From: Maribacter cobaltidurans
Lineage (GTDB): Bacteria; Bacteroidota; Bacteroidia; Flavobacteriales; Flavobacteriaceae
Direction: 5' to 3'
Length of the DNA stretch: 64,000 nt
Assembly: GCF_002269385.1 (NCBI RefSeq)
Contig: NZ_CP022957.1
Coordinates: 3,835,001-3,899,000, forward strand
Position numbers and translations under genes: made by a program. Below are positions 27,801-36,268 of this stretch, piece after piece. Numbering within the stretch: position 1 is the first letter of the stretch; the number at the start of each line of letters is the position of its first letter. The notes below the pieces were generated by a model that worked only from the letters and a program-made list of their open reading frames with translations, was not told where the DNA came from and ran no database searches.

Positions 27801-28359
27801 GAACATCAGGGTTGGCGAAGAAAGGTACTCGTTGGCCGGACCATGGAAGTATAAAGTGGAAAAGAACTATTCCAACAAGGTAGCAAAAACATATACAGAA
27901 GCAGATTTTGCCGTATTGCTTATGAAGAATTATGGAAGTGAAGGTGGTGTCTCTTCGGATATGACGGATGAAGATTTTTCCTATGCGAAAAAGATTGTTA
28001 TAAAAACAATAACGAACGAGATGAAATACGATGTTACCAAGTTTGAAGTGAAAGCTGGAGAACAGGTGGAATTGATATTGGAAAACCCTGATTTTATGCA
28101 ACATAACCTCATTATAACCAAACCTGGTAAAAAGGAAGCGGTAGGTGCAGCGGCGGATAAAATGGCAGCGGACCCAGATGCGGCGGAACTCTTTTATATT
28201 CCACAAACTGATGATGTATTATTTGCAACTCCGTTATTAAATCCGAACGACAGCTATTCATTGAAATTTACGGCGCCAACAACGCCAGGTGAATACCCCT
28301 TTATATGTACGTTCCCTGGTCACTGGAGAATTATGCAAGGGGTAATGGTCGTAAAATAG
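24856..28359 (+). CDS. Lipoprotein fusion: ThuA domain, sugar dehydrogenase-type propeller, HEAT repeats, jelly-roll, cupredoxin
   Basis: The protein has 1167 residues. LITSC puts the lipid anchor at Cys21. The ThuA-like glutamine-amidotransferase fold covers about 38-236. A six-bladed propeller of the PVC-type membrane-bound dehydrogenase family spans about 280-690 (FEVELFASEPDIINPIAMNW opens it). HEAT-like helices (about 700-830), a beta-jelly-roll (about 880-1010) and a cupredoxin domain (1050-1167) follow. Type 1 copper ligands are visible as His1083, Cys1151, His1156 and Met1160. No CxxCH haem motif is present, although related proteins often end in cytochrome c. It is likely a periplasmic sugar-oxidising enzyme passing electrons to its own copper domain (inference). 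First gene of an operon with an epimerase and a Gfo/Idh/MocA enzyme. Confidence 0.9.
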   Translation: MKTFYKICAVLFGVFILITSCKSEKKEKAFKDDSPRRIEMLFLGHSIEHHNSGAYFPILASALTKDGINITYTEDVNDLNPEELSLYDGLIIYANHEEITAAQEKALLDYVREGHAFIPIHSASFCFKNSPEYIDLVGAQFMSHETGTFTAEIVDKEHPITKDLKPFETWDETYVHDKIADDIHVLMERVEGDHREPWTWVKNYGEGKVFYTAYGHDERTWNNPGFQNLVKEGILWAVPEKAKENWMAFASDIPTLKYEDRENIPNYEKRDPAPKYQLPLSPEESQKFIQVPAGFEVELFASEPDIINPIAMNWDEKGRLWVIETVDYPNTVRNDDSIGDDKVKILEDTDGDGKADKVTVFADKLNIPTSFAFYDGGIVVSQAPEFIFLKDTNGDDKADVRETLIEGWGTFDTHAGPSNLQYGIDNQLYGVVGYSGFEGQIFGTDFKFNQNVYRFNPKKSTFEVLTNTSNNTWGLGLTEDNSIFASTANNTHSVFVGIPNANFTHVKGIGTDGSAKIDGHYDMQPITPNYRQVDVFGGFTAAAGHHFYTARAYPEKYWNKIAFVCEPTGGLVHQARIVKDGAGYVEEDAGNLFASADEWSSPVEAKVGPDGVVWVADWYNFIVQHNPTPNKDRGGYDAENGDGNAYVNPLRDKAHGRIYRIVPKYDYSYEPITLSNDDPDKLVDALSNDNQFWRLTAQRLLVERGETDVLNDLYKLANTKEVDSEGLNNVALHALWTIDGLGALESDSNALGVVKGALYHKAAGVRKAAIQLLPRNDDSDDALFKANTLNDREPNVQLEALLYFSERPSSQKVGSLLYDLGRNEAVLNDEWMFKGIYAASAQHSDGFLNAFTQDNPTYEMPVETTSDIGAMDYNDSEWETMDLPQYIEDAGLDIDGIIWFRKEISLPSSASDKVGIISLGPVDDSDVTYINGTEVGSMAASYKSMRKYDIPKGVLRAGKNVIAVRVDDTGGEGGIYGRSWSMNIRVGEERYSLAGPWKYKVEKNYSNKVAKTYTEADFAVLLMKNYGSEGGVSSDMTDEDFSYAKKIVIKTITNEMKYDVTKFEVKAGEQVELILENPDFMQHNLIITKPGKKEAVGAAADKMAADPDAAELFYIPQTDDVLFATPLLNPNDSYSLKFTAPTTPGEYPFICTFPGHWRIMQGVMVVK

Positions 28360-28374
28360 TATCCAAGATTTAGA

Positions 28375-29241
28375 ATGGGAAGCATGAAGAACAAGATAAA
28401 TTTTGGTGTAAGTACGTGGCTTTGGCAATCGCCCTTTACAACGGAAACTATAGCGCTTTTTCCAAAAATCAAGGCCATGGGTTTTGATGTTGTGGAAATT
28501 CCCGTCGAAGACCCGGCTTTAATTGATGTTAAAGTTTTAAAGGAAGCATTGGATGTCCATGGACTACAACCAACGATTTGCATTGTTTTTGGCGATGATA
28601 AGGATTTGACCTCAGAAGATGAGACCTTACACAAAAATTGTTTTGAACATGCGGAAAAATGTTTTTCCCTAGCTTCCGCACTTGGTGTAAGTTTTGTCGC
28701 CGGACCGCTCTATGCCGCTGTGGGAAAGGCTCGTTTGGCACCTGAGAATGTTAAGAAGAAGGAATGGAAGAGGTCCGTTAAGAACTTAAGGGTTCTGTCT
28801 GACATTGCTACGGTATACGGTTTGGATATTGCATTGGAACCCTTGAATAGGTTTGAATCCGATTTGATCAATACGACTTCGGATGTAGTCAGATTATTGG
28901 ATGAAATCGACAAGGATAACATGAAAATTATTCTGGACGGATTCCACATGACCATAGAAGAACAGGATATTCGTAAAGCCATTAATTTGGCCGGTGATAG
29001 ATTGATCCATGTTCAGGTTTCGGAAAACCACCGGGGGATTCCCGGTACGGGTTTGACACCTTGGGCCGAATTCGCAAAAGGACTACAGGACGTGAATTAT
29101 TCCGGGGCCATAGTAATTGAAAGTTTTACCCCAGAAATCCCCGAATTGGCCGCGGCCGTCAATATTTGGAAAAAACTGGCGGACACACAGGATGCATTTG
29201 CATTCGAAGGATTAAAATTTTTAAAGAATACGTTTAAGTAA
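28375..29241 (+). CDS. Sugar phosphate isomerase/epimerase (xylose-isomerase-like TIM barrel)
   Basis: The protein has 288 residues from the ATG at 28375; the ATG at 28384 is equally possible. The fold opens with FGVSTWLWQSPFTTE and has the metal-ligand positions of the ketose 3-epimerase group: ALEPLNRFESD (Glu), LDGFHMTIEE (Asp and His), HVQVSENHRG (His) and VIESF near the end (Glu). Members interconvert keto-sugars such as psicose and fructose, or act on 3-keto sugars. It lies 15 bases after the ThuA fusion gene and 11 bases before the oxidoreductase. Cytoplasmic. Confidence 0.9.
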   Translation: MGSMKNKINFGVSTWLWQSPFTTETIALFPKIKAMGFDVVEIPVEDPALIDVKVLKEALDVHGLQPTICIVFGDDKDLTSEDETLHKNCFEHAEKCFSLASALGVSFVAGPLYAAVGKARLAPENVKKKEWKRSVKNLRVLSDIATVYGLDIALEPLNRFESDLINTTSDVVRLLDEIDKDNMKIILDGFHMTIEEQDIRKAINLAGDRLIHVQVSENHRGIPGTGLTPWAEFAKGLQDVNYSGAIVIESFTPEIPELAAAVNIWKKLADTQDAFAFEGLKFLKNTFK

Positions 29242-29252
29242 AATTGAAAAAT

Positions 29253-30380
29253 ATGAGTACAAAGAAAGTGAACGTAGCCATTATCGGTTTAGGTTTTGGT
29301 GCAGAATTTATTCCCATATATCAAAAGCATCCCAATGCGAATTTAGTGGCCCTCTGCCAACGAAACGAGGCCAAGTTGAACGAATTGGCGGACGCCTTCG
29401 GTATCGACAAGAGATATACCTCTTATGAGGAACTGCTTAAAGACCCAGAGATTGATGCCGTGCATATCAATACACCGATCCCAAACCATGGGGAACAATC
29501 CATTAAGGCCTTAAATGCCGGTAAGCATGTGGCTTGTACGGTACCTATGGCCACCACGGTTGAGGAATGTGCCGAAATTGTTCGACTGACCCAGGAAACC
29601 GGACTCACCTACATGATGATGGAAACGGTGGTCTATGCCAGGGAATTCTTATATATGAAAGAGCTTTATGAAAATGGTGAGTTGGGCAAGGTTCAATTTT
29701 TAAAGGCAAGCCACCAACAGGATATGGACGGATGGCCCAATTACTGGCCCGGACTGCCACCTATGCATTACGCAACACATTGTGTGGGACCGGTTTTGGC
29801 GTTGACCCAAGGTGAAGCGGAATATGTTTCCTGTTTTGGTTCGGGTACAATAAGGGAAGAATTGATCAAAGAATATAATTCGCCGTATGCCGTGGAAACG
29901 ACCCATATTAAATTCAAGGATTCCGATTTGAGTGCACAAGTCTACCGTTCGTTGTTTGATGTCGCCAGACAATATCGGGAAAGTTTTGAAGTCTATGGTT
30001 CCAAGAAATCTGTGGAATGGCCCTTGATAGAGGGAAAACCCTTGGTAGTCCACACCGCTAAAAAACCAGAACCAGAGATTCCAGAAGAGGTTGAAAGTCC
30101 GGATTACGCTAAATTGTTGCCCAAGGAAATTCAACATTTTACGACCCAAGGGGTTTATGATTCCGAGGAAAATGAACATTTGTCCTTTACCCAAGGTGCT
30201 GGGCATGGGGGATCACATCCGCACTTGGTGCATGAATTTGTGGAAGCCTTGGTGCAGGAGAGAGCTCCATATCCCAATGCAAAGCAATCGGCCAATATAA
30301 CCTGTGTGGGGATTTTAGCACATGAATCCGCCCAGCAGGGTGGGGCTATCATAAAATTGCCGGAGTTTACATTTTCTTAA
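29253..30380 (+). CDS. Gfo/Idh/MocA-family NAD(P)-dependent oxidoreductase
   Basis: The protein has 375 residues from the ATG at 29253; an in-frame TTG nine bases earlier is less likely. The Rossmann start is VAIIGLGFGAEFIPIY. The EKP-type segment is modified to ACTVPMATTVEE, and the second domain has HYATHCVGPVLAL. These enzymes oxidise or reduce sugars at C1 or C3. It is the third gene of the sugar operon. Together with the epimerase and the ThuA-dehydrogenase it suggests a pathway through keto-sugars or keto-inositols (inference). No signal peptide. Confidence 0.92.
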   Translation: MSTKKVNVAIIGLGFGAEFIPIYQKHPNANLVALCQRNEAKLNELADAFGIDKRYTSYEELLKDPEIDAVHINTPIPNHGEQSIKALNAGKHVACTVPMATTVEECAEIVRLTQETGLTYMMMETVVYAREFLYMKELYENGELGKVQFLKASHQQDMDGWPNYWPGLPPMHYATHCVGPVLALTQGEAEYVSCFGSGTIREELIKEYNSPYAVETTHIKFKDSDLSAQVYRSLFDVARQYRESFEVYGSKKSVEWPLIEGKPLVVHTAKKPEPEIPEEVESPDYAKLLPKEIQHFTTQGVYDSEENEHLSFTQGAGHGGSHPHLVHEFVEALVQERAPYPNAKQSANITCVGILAHESAQQGGAIIKLPEFTFS

Positions 30381-30519
30381 GAGCGAAAGTATAGTTCATT
30401 CTGCATACTTGATTCGTGTAGAGCGATTTACGGCTATGTGAAAAGTACGTTATTAAGTTGGACCTCACCCCTCTAAAGGGTCTGTTTGCCACGAAAAGTA
30501 CCTACCTGACAACATAAAA

Positions 30520-30536
30520 TAGGGGAAGGTACCCTA
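30520..30536. promoter_or_regulatory. Short inverted repeat upstream of the lectin-like gene
   Basis: TAGGGGAAGGTACCCTA pairs TAGGG with CCCTA and contains the palindrome GGTACC. It lies 40 bases before the TTG start at 30576 in a 195-bp gap with no other feature. A regulator site is possible; no binding protein can be named. Confidence 0.3.
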
Positions 30537-30575
30537 GTTGTTTAATTTTAGGGCTTATCTCTAGTTCGAATAGGT

Positions 30576-33125
30576 TTGAAATACATTCTAGGCTTACTTT
30601 TCACTTTAGTGTTAGGATTCCATGTTATACATGGACAAGAAACGTATTCAGATACGTTTACCAACTTTTCCTACGGCAATAATGACGGTTCTATGACCTT
30701 TGATGGGAATTGGACCGAAACAGGAGAATCTGATAACCCGGGTTCTGGACGAATACTGATTGATGGTCAACGCCTGCGATTTCAAAATCTGGACAATAGC
30801 TATATTACTCGAAACCTAAACCTGGCAAATGCCTTAAGTGCGACACTTACCTTTGATTTTCAGCGGACCAATGGAAATGAAGTCGTCTCGGTTCAACTCT
30901 TTGATGGTACCTCATATACTACAATAGGCAATCTTAATGGTTCGGGTTCTTTTAGCTATAGTTTGAACGCCAACCAAATGGTTTACAATGCAGGTATCCG
31001 TTTTATTTCTGGTAGTGGCGGTTGGAGCAATTCTGAAACGATGTATATAGACAATGTATTGTTTTCGGTCATTTTTCCAAATGATCCTCCAGTAGTTGTT
31101 GGAGCAGGGGATCAGGTGTATTGTAACGGGAGTTCCACACCCATTGCCCAAAGTATAAATATCACCGATCCAGACGATACCTCTACCACAGCAGTTTATA
31201 TTCAAATTTCCAATGGATACGTTATCGGGGAAGACTTACTAACCCTTACCGGTAGCCATCCGGGCATCACCGCAAGTTGGGATCCTGTTGAAGGAAAACT
31301 AACGCTACGGGGACCGGCGTCCTATACGGCTTTTGAAAATGCCATTTTGGATGTCCACTATTCCACCAGTGCAGCAAATCCTACAGGTATGCGACAATTT
31401 TCCATTACCGTGGGCGAGGCCAATTTTTTGCCTGCAACAGGACATTATTATGAATATGTGGCTGATGCAGGTATTACCTGGACAGATGCCGAAGTAGCGG
31501 CCAGCAATCGTACGTATTTCGGGCTCCAGGGCTATCTGGCCACTCTGACCAACCAAGAAGAAGCCGATTTTTCCGGTTCCCAAGCGCAGGGCGTTGGATG
31601 GATAGGTGCCTCTGATGCCGCTTCCGAAGGCCAATGGTTATGGGTTACCGGACCAGAGGCGGGAACACCGTTTTGGAGTGGGACGGCCGGTGGAACTACC
31701 CTGCCGCCCACTAATTTTGCCAATTGGAACGGAGGGGAACCCAATCAGTCCGGGAATGAAGATTATGCACATATTACAGACCCCTCCGTGGTTAGGGGGG
31801 GAGCTCCCTTAGGATCTTGGAACGATTTGCCCAATGCTGGAGGGAGCGGCGCATACAGCCCACAAGGCTATGTGGTGGAATACGGAGGCATGCCAGGAGA
31901 TCCTGTGCTGAATATCAGCGCCACCACCACTTTGACCATGGATAACACTGCCCCTACGTGGTTAACTGCCACAGGAGCTTTGGATGAAAATTACCAATGT
32001 GCTGCCGATGTACCTTCCCTAGCGGCCTGTGGAGCCCTCAATGTAACTTTTTTTAACGAAGCTCAATATTCATGGGGTTTCGGTCTTCAAAACAATACAG
32101 GTTCCCAAATTGATGCTTGGGAGGTACGCATCACTAATGCCGATTATCAATTGAATGCAAGTCAGTTAAGTAACCAAAGTGCTTTCGTTTATACTGAGGT
32201 GGACAATAATGACGGTACGTATGACCTTATCCTTTCCGGTACGGGCCCCATTGCACCATACGGAAGTATTCCAGGAGGAAATATTGAATGGTCTGGAGTC
32301 AATTTTGGCTATAATCCCTCTTCGAATGGTACTTCGGTTTTTTGTGGGGCACTTCCTTTTACACCTCCCGTGGCCACGGATGATTGCACCGTAGCGAACA
32401 TTTCTATTGTAAATGATGCGATTATCAATTTCAGTTCGGCCAGTGACTTTACAAGGGTCATAACTTATGTGGCAACGGATAGCAGTGGTAATACAAGTGT
32501 TCCTTTTACGAAGACCATAACCGTGCAGGATACCACGGCGCCCACAGCCAGCAATCCCGCTTCCGTTACCGTTTTTTGTAGTGCCGACGTACCTGCTCCC
32601 GACATAAACGTGGTTACGGATGAAGCCGACAATTGTATCGGTCCCTTGACGGTGGCCCACATAGGAGATAGTACCGATGGAGGCACTAACCCGGAAATCA
32701 TAACTAGGACTTATAGTATTACGGATAGTGCCGGGAACTCTAGTAGTGTTTTTCAAACTATCAATGTCTATAACGTGGAAATAACTACACAACCCTCCAA
32801 TATATCTACTGTGGCGGGAACTACTATTGACTTTATGGTTATTGCGAACAATGCGGACCAATACCAATGGCAAGTAAGTACGGATGGTGGAACATCCTTT
32901 ACTGACCTAGTCAATGGCAACGGCTATGCGGGTGTTCAAACACCTAATTTGCAACTTTTAGGAACTTCTGTAGACCTACAGAAGAATAGCTATCGTTACC
33001 GTGTATTGGTATCCAATTCCACCGCATCATGTCCGCCATTAGTCTCCCAGGCCGCTATTTTGACCATTGGTGTGCGCACCATAGTTACCAATAGGCGTAT
33101 TACCCATCGAGTCAATAAAAACTAG
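30576..33125 (+). CDS. Secreted multi-domain surface protein with C-type lectin-like and CBM-like domains; TTG start
   Basis: The protein has 849 residues. The start is a TTG, chosen because it gives a complete signal peptide (MKYILGLLFTLVLGFHVIHG) with no ATG nearby. Domains in order: a jelly-roll (20-165), a beta domain (170-275), a C-type lectin-like domain (285-445) with EPNQSGNEDYAHI and SWNDLP, a cellulose-binding-like module (485-600) with WGFGLQNNTG and IDAWEVRI, HYR-like modules (600-730) and an Ig-like module (735-830). The tail ends in TNRRITHRVNKN with no clear type IX sorting domain, so its route to the surface is uncertain. It probably binds polysaccharide (inference). Confidence 0.85.
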   Translation: MKYILGLLFTLVLGFHVIHGQETYSDTFTNFSYGNNDGSMTFDGNWTETGESDNPGSGRILIDGQRLRFQNLDNSYITRNLNLANALSATLTFDFQRTNGNEVVSVQLFDGTSYTTIGNLNGSGSFSYSLNANQMVYNAGIRFISGSGGWSNSETMYIDNVLFSVIFPNDPPVVVGAGDQVYCNGSSTPIAQSINITDPDDTSTTAVYIQISNGYVIGEDLLTLTGSHPGITASWDPVEGKLTLRGPASYTAFENAILDVHYSTSAANPTGMRQFSITVGEANFLPATGHYYEYVADAGITWTDAEVAASNRTYFGLQGYLATLTNQEEADFSGSQAQGVGWIGASDAASEGQWLWVTGPEAGTPFWSGTAGGTTLPPTNFANWNGGEPNQSGNEDYAHITDPSVVRGGAPLGSWNDLPNAGGSGAYSPQGYVVEYGGMPGDPVLNISATTTLTMDNTAPTWLTATGALDENYQCAADVPSLAACGALNVTFFNEAQYSWGFGLQNNTGSQIDAWEVRITNADYQLNASQLSNQSAFVYTEVDNNDGTYDLILSGTGPIAPYGSIPGGNIEWSGVNFGYNPSSNGTSVFCGALPFTPPVATDDCTVANISIVNDAIINFSSASDFTRVITYVATDSSGNTSVPFTKTITVQDTTAPTASNPASVTVFCSADVPAPDINVVTDEADNCIGPLTVAHIGDSTDGGTNPEIITRTYSITDSAGNSSSVFQTINVYNVEITTQPSNISTVAGTTIDFMVIANNADQYQWQVSTDGGTSFTDLVNGNGYAGVQTPNLQLLGTSVDLQKNSYRYRVLVSNSTASCPPLVSQAAILTIGVRTIVTNRRITHRVNKN

Positions 33126-33240
33126 TCGGAAAAACTCATAAAGTCTCAATTTAAACAAGTTCTCAGGTCAATTGGATATAATTCCGATCAAACAAAAATT
33201 TTATACCTGTAGTTTTATGGTACCATCTAAATAAAAACAT

Positions 33241-33270
33241 ACAATCCATCGTAGAAAATCTACAGTTGGG
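33241..33270 (+). promoter_or_regulatory. LytTR-type operator 1 (two half-sites, 21-bp period)
   Basis: ACAATCCAT at 33241-33249 and ACAGTTGGG at 33262-33270 are direct repeats starting 21 bp apart. The second fits the known LytTR consensus (WMMGTTNRK) at every position. The same pair with the same spacing occurs at 35817-35846. A TATAAATTG-like -7 region follows about 15 bases later, and the first gene starts at 33324. It probably belongs to the regulator at 37689. Confidence 0.68.
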
Positions 33271-33323
33271 TCATTCTTTTTATAAATTGCAGGTCTATTC
33301 AAGGAAATTTGAACAGCAAACAA

Positions 33324-33755
33324 ATGTTTAACCCAATGAAATGTCTTTTTACCATGGTCGGTATTTTTTGGTTTTCCCTAGGAATGGCACAGACAGCCGC
33401 TATGGGAACCATTGAACTGGAAATAACCGGTATGGAAAATGACGAAGGTCAAATGTTGATCGGACTTTATAATTCCGAGGAAGGATGGTTGCTAAAACCT
33501 TACAAGGGAGCTTTTGGGAAAATTGCCAATGGCGTTGCCACGGTTATTTTTAGGGATGTTCCAGAAGGAGTTTATGCCATTTCCGTGTTTCACGACAAGG
33601 ACAATGATGGAAAGCTTAACAGGCTTTTTGGTCTTCCTACTGAACGATTTGGAGCTTCCAACAACGCACCTTCCAAATTTGGCCCTCCCAAATGGCGGGA
33701 CGCAAAATTTCATTTGTTGGGCGGAACATTGAAACACTCAATACAAATTCATTAA
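33324..33755 (+). CDS. Exported DUF2141 protein
   Basis: The protein has 143 residues from the ATG at 33324; the ATG at 33336 also leaves a signal peptide (MKCLFTMVGIFWFSLGMAQ). An in-frame TTG at 33309 is less likely. The mature part shows DUF2141 features: LIGLYNSEEGW, IFRDVPEGVYAISVFHDKDNDGKLNRLFGLPTERFG and a closing FHLLGG strand. The fold is a small beta-sandwich and the function is unknown. It is the first gene behind LytTR operator 1 and is followed closely by the TPR protein and kinase genes. Confidence 0.85.
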   Translation: MFNPMKCLFTMVGIFWFSLGMAQTAAMGTIELEITGMENDEGQMLIGLYNSEEGWLLKPYKGAFGKIANGVATVIFRDVPEGVYAISVFHDKDNDGKLNRLFGLPTERFGASNNAPSKFGPPKWRDAKFHLLGGTLKHSIQIH

Positions 33756-33769
33756 AAAAGCTGTTCAAA

Positions 33770-34393
33770 ATGAAAAAAATCATCACACTGCTCTTGGTAG
33801 TGCTCACCACCCATGTCTGGTCCCAGGATCAGTTTACCAAAGGAATGGAAAAGGCCTTTGCCCTTTGGGGGGAAGGCAAATCAAATGAAGCTTCAAACCT
33901 GTTCGAAAGAATATCGAATGCAGAGCAGGACAATTGGTTACCCTTTTATTATGTTGCCCAAATAAATACCATCAACTCTTTTGGCGAAAAGGACGAAGAA
34001 AGATTGAAACAACAATTGGAAAAAGCCCAGGAATTTCTGGACATCGCCAAGCGGATATCGCCCAACAATCCCGAGCTTATGGTCCAACAGGCCATGACTT
34101 ATACCGCGTGGATTGCTTACGATGGAGCCACCTATGGGATGACGCACTCAGGAAAAGTAGTTGCACTTTATAACGAGGCACTTAAAATTGCACCAGAAAA
34201 TCCACGTGTAGTATTTTCAAAAGCGGAATGGGACATGGGTGCCGCCTCCTACTTTGGCCAGGATACCGCTCCGTTCTGTAAGGATGTGGAGCACTCCTTG
34301 GAACTTTTTGCTAACTTTAAACCGAAAGGTCCCTTTTACCCAGATTGGGGAGAAGATAGAGCCAAGGCCATGTTGGAACAGTGTAAAGGTTAG
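33770..34393 (+). CDS. Exported TPR-like protein
   Basis: The protein has 207 residues. The ATG at 33770 starts a signal peptide (MKKIITLLLVVLTTHVWSQ) and is preferred over frames that begin inside the upstream gene. The rest is helical with TPR-type pairs (about 25-60, 85-130 and 145-185). It lies 14 bases after the DUF2141 gene and 3 bases before the kinase gene, so it is co-transcribed with them. It may act in the periplasm with the sensor kinase (inference). Confidence 0.82.
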   Translation: MKKIITLLLVVLTTHVWSQDQFTKGMEKAFALWGEGKSNEASNLFERISNAEQDNWLPFYYVAQINTINSFGEKDEERLKQQLEKAQEFLDIAKRISPNNPELMVQQAMTYTAWIAYDGATYGMTHSGKVVALYNEALKIAPENPRVVFSKAEWDMGAASYFGQDTAPFCKDVEHSLELFANFKPKGPFYPDWGEDRAKAMLEQCKG

Positions 34394-34396
34394 GAA

Positions 34397-35719
34397 ATGG
34401 AAAAATTTCTAAAACTCTTAAGAATATCCATTTATATCACAGCAGGGGTAACCCTGCTTAACCTTTTGTTTTTTCTAAATGAACCATTAACCTGGCCTGT
34501 CTTTTTGGAGTACCTAGGTATCTGTTTCTTGTTCAGCTTTGTACTGACCTTGGTAAATGCCTATTACTATGATGGTGTATCCATAAGATATGATTGGGCC
34601 ACACAACCTAAAGCTCGGCTTTGGGTGGGAGCATTAGGTTCGGTCATACTCTCCATTATTGCCTTTGGACTGGTACGGATGTTTTTATCCATGGTCCTCT
34701 ATGGAAATTCCTTTAGTAGTTTTTTGGAGAATGAAGAGTCTTTTTCCTATGTTTTTGCCATTATCATTACTGTTTTGATATCCTTGTTTCTGCATGCCTT
34801 TCATTTTTATAAGGCACTGCAGGAAAATAAGGTCAAGGAACAGAAAATTATAGCAGGTACGGCATCCGCCAAGTTTGATGCGCTAAAGAACCAATTAGAC
34901 CCCCACTTTTTGTTCAATAGTCTTAATGTATTGACGAGCTTAATTGAGGAAGACCCGGATCAAGCGCAAAAATTTACAACCTCGCTCTCCAAGGTGTATC
35001 GGTATGTTTTGGAACAGAAAAACAAGGATCTCGTTTCCGTGGATGAAGAATTACAGTTCGCCAAGACCTATGTAAAGCTCCTAAAGATGAGGTTCGAGGA
35101 TAGCATAATCTTGGATATTCCTGAAAAGGCTTCCGATCCGGAGGCCAAAATAGTTCCACTCTCACTACAATTATTGCTGGAAAATGCCGTAAAACATAAT
35201 ATTGTCAACTCGGCAAAACCATTGCATATCAGGATTTATGAGGAAAACGGGCATTTAAAGGTTACCAATAACCTACAGGAAAAACAGGTGGTTAAAAAAA
35301 GTAGTGGGGTAGGCTTGCAAAATATTCAGCAGCGCTATGAACTTCTGAGTACGCGAAAAATGAAAATCCAAAAAACGGCCACTGATTTTACCGTGCAGCT
35401 TCCCATGTTAACCCAAAAAATATCTGTAGTTGAGACCCAAGAAGATTTTATAGAGGACAAGCGGTATCAAAAGGCCAAGGAGCGTGTAGAGAATATAAAG
35501 GGCTTTTACGGAAATCTTATAGCGTATTGTATCGTAATACCCTGTCTGGCTTTTTTAAATTATAAGACAACTAGTTTTCCTTGGATTATCTTTCCGGTAG
35601 TGGGCTGGGGCTTTGGGTTACTCACCCATGGCATGGAGGCCTTTGGATACCATCCTATTTGGGGTAAACGTTGGGAGGAAAGGAAATTGCGTGAATTAAT
35701 GGAAAGGGACGATTTTTAG
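34397..35719 (+). CDS. LytS-like histidine kinase with C-terminal 2TM domain
   Basis: The protein has 440 residues. The N-terminal part has four membrane helices (about 8-28, 35-55, 76-100 and 117-137). Then comes the His_kinase region with QLDPHFLFNSLNVL (His170) and an ATPase domain with LLLENAVKHNIV and GVGLQNIQQRYEL. Residues about 356-440 form a 2TM domain (PF13239-like) almost the same as the stand-alone 2TM protein at 35941. A membrane domain placed after the catalytic domain is unusual. Its partner is probably the LytTR regulator at 37689, with the 2TM array between them. Confidence 0.92.
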   Translation: MEKFLKLLRISIYITAGVTLLNLLFFLNEPLTWPVFLEYLGICFLFSFVLTLVNAYYYDGVSIRYDWATQPKARLWVGALGSVILSIIAFGLVRMFLSMVLYGNSFSSFLENEESFSYVFAIIITVLISLFLHAFHFYKALQENKVKEQKIIAGTASAKFDALKNQLDPHFLFNSLNVLTSLIEEDPDQAQKFTTSLSKVYRYVLEQKNKDLVSVDEELQFAKTYVKLLKMRFEDSIILDIPEKASDPEAKIVPLSLQLLLENAVKHNIVNSAKPLHIRIYEENGHLKVTNNLQEKQVVKKSSGVGLQNIQQRYELLSTRKMKIQKTATDFTVQLPMLTQKISVVETQEDFIEDKRYQKAKERVENIKGFYGNLIAYCIVIPCLAFLNYKTTSFPWIIFPVVGWGFGLLTHGMEAFGYHPIWGKRWEERKLRELMERDDF

Positions 35720-35816
35720 CCCTTATTTTACTGTAAAATCAGCTTTTGGTTTCCTTGTTTTTATCCCTTATTTGGTTAAACTTCAAAATGTATTTCGCCA
35801 TATAATCCCCTTTTTT

Positions 35817-35846
35817 ACAATCCATCCTAAAAAAAATACAGTTGGG
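35817..35846 (+). promoter_or_regulatory. LytTR-type operator 2 (two half-sites, 21-bp period)
   Basis: ACAATCCAT at 35817-35825 and ACAGTTGGG at 35838-35846 repeat operator 1 exactly in sequence and spacing. The flanks are also alike (T-rich on the right). An ATACTTTGG segment follows about 25 bases later as a possible -7 box. It stands 95 bases before the first stand-alone 2TM gene and should drive the 2TM array. Confidence 0.7.
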
Positions 35847-35940
35847 TACTTCCTTTTTTTAAAACCCCCATACTTTGGGGAAATTTGAAGTGTAATCAAA
35901 AATAAATCAGGAGTTCATACTCATTAAAAAAATCAATAAC

Positions 35941-36219
35941 ATGGAAACTACAAATGAATTTAAGTACAGGAGAGCAAAGGAAAGAGTTGAAGCTATAAAA
36001 GGTTTTTACAATAATTTGCTGGCATATTGCATCATTATCCCTTTTTTAGCTTGGATAAACTATAACACGACCAGTTTTCCATGGGTCCTTTTTCCCGCAA
36101 TAGGCTGGGGCATAGGTTTGCTTGGTCATTGGTCCAATGCCTATGGGTACAATCCATTTTTTGGTAGGGACTGGGAAAGGAGAAAACTGGAAGAATTTAT
36201 GAAAAGAGATGAATTTTAA
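35941..36219 (+). CDS. 2TM-domain membrane protein 1
   Basis: The protein has 92 residues. A charged helix (RRAKERVEAIKGFYNN) leads to two hydrophobic segments (about 24-42 and 46-66) and a conserved tail (NPFFGRDWERRKLEEFM). This is the 2TM family (PF13239-like). It is nearly the same as the C-terminal domain of the kinase at 34397, so one probably arose from the other. First of five tandem relatives, and the first gene behind LytTR operator 2. Function unknown; modulation of the kinase is an inference. Confidence 0.88.
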   Translation: METTNEFKYRRAKERVEAIKGFYNNLLAYCIIIPFLAWINYNTTSFPWVLFPAIGWGIGLLGHWSNAYGYNPFFGRDWERRKLEEFMKRDEF

Positions 36220-36268
36220 GGAATAAGGTATCTTTAAATAATCCAAAGAATCAATAAACCAACACGTT

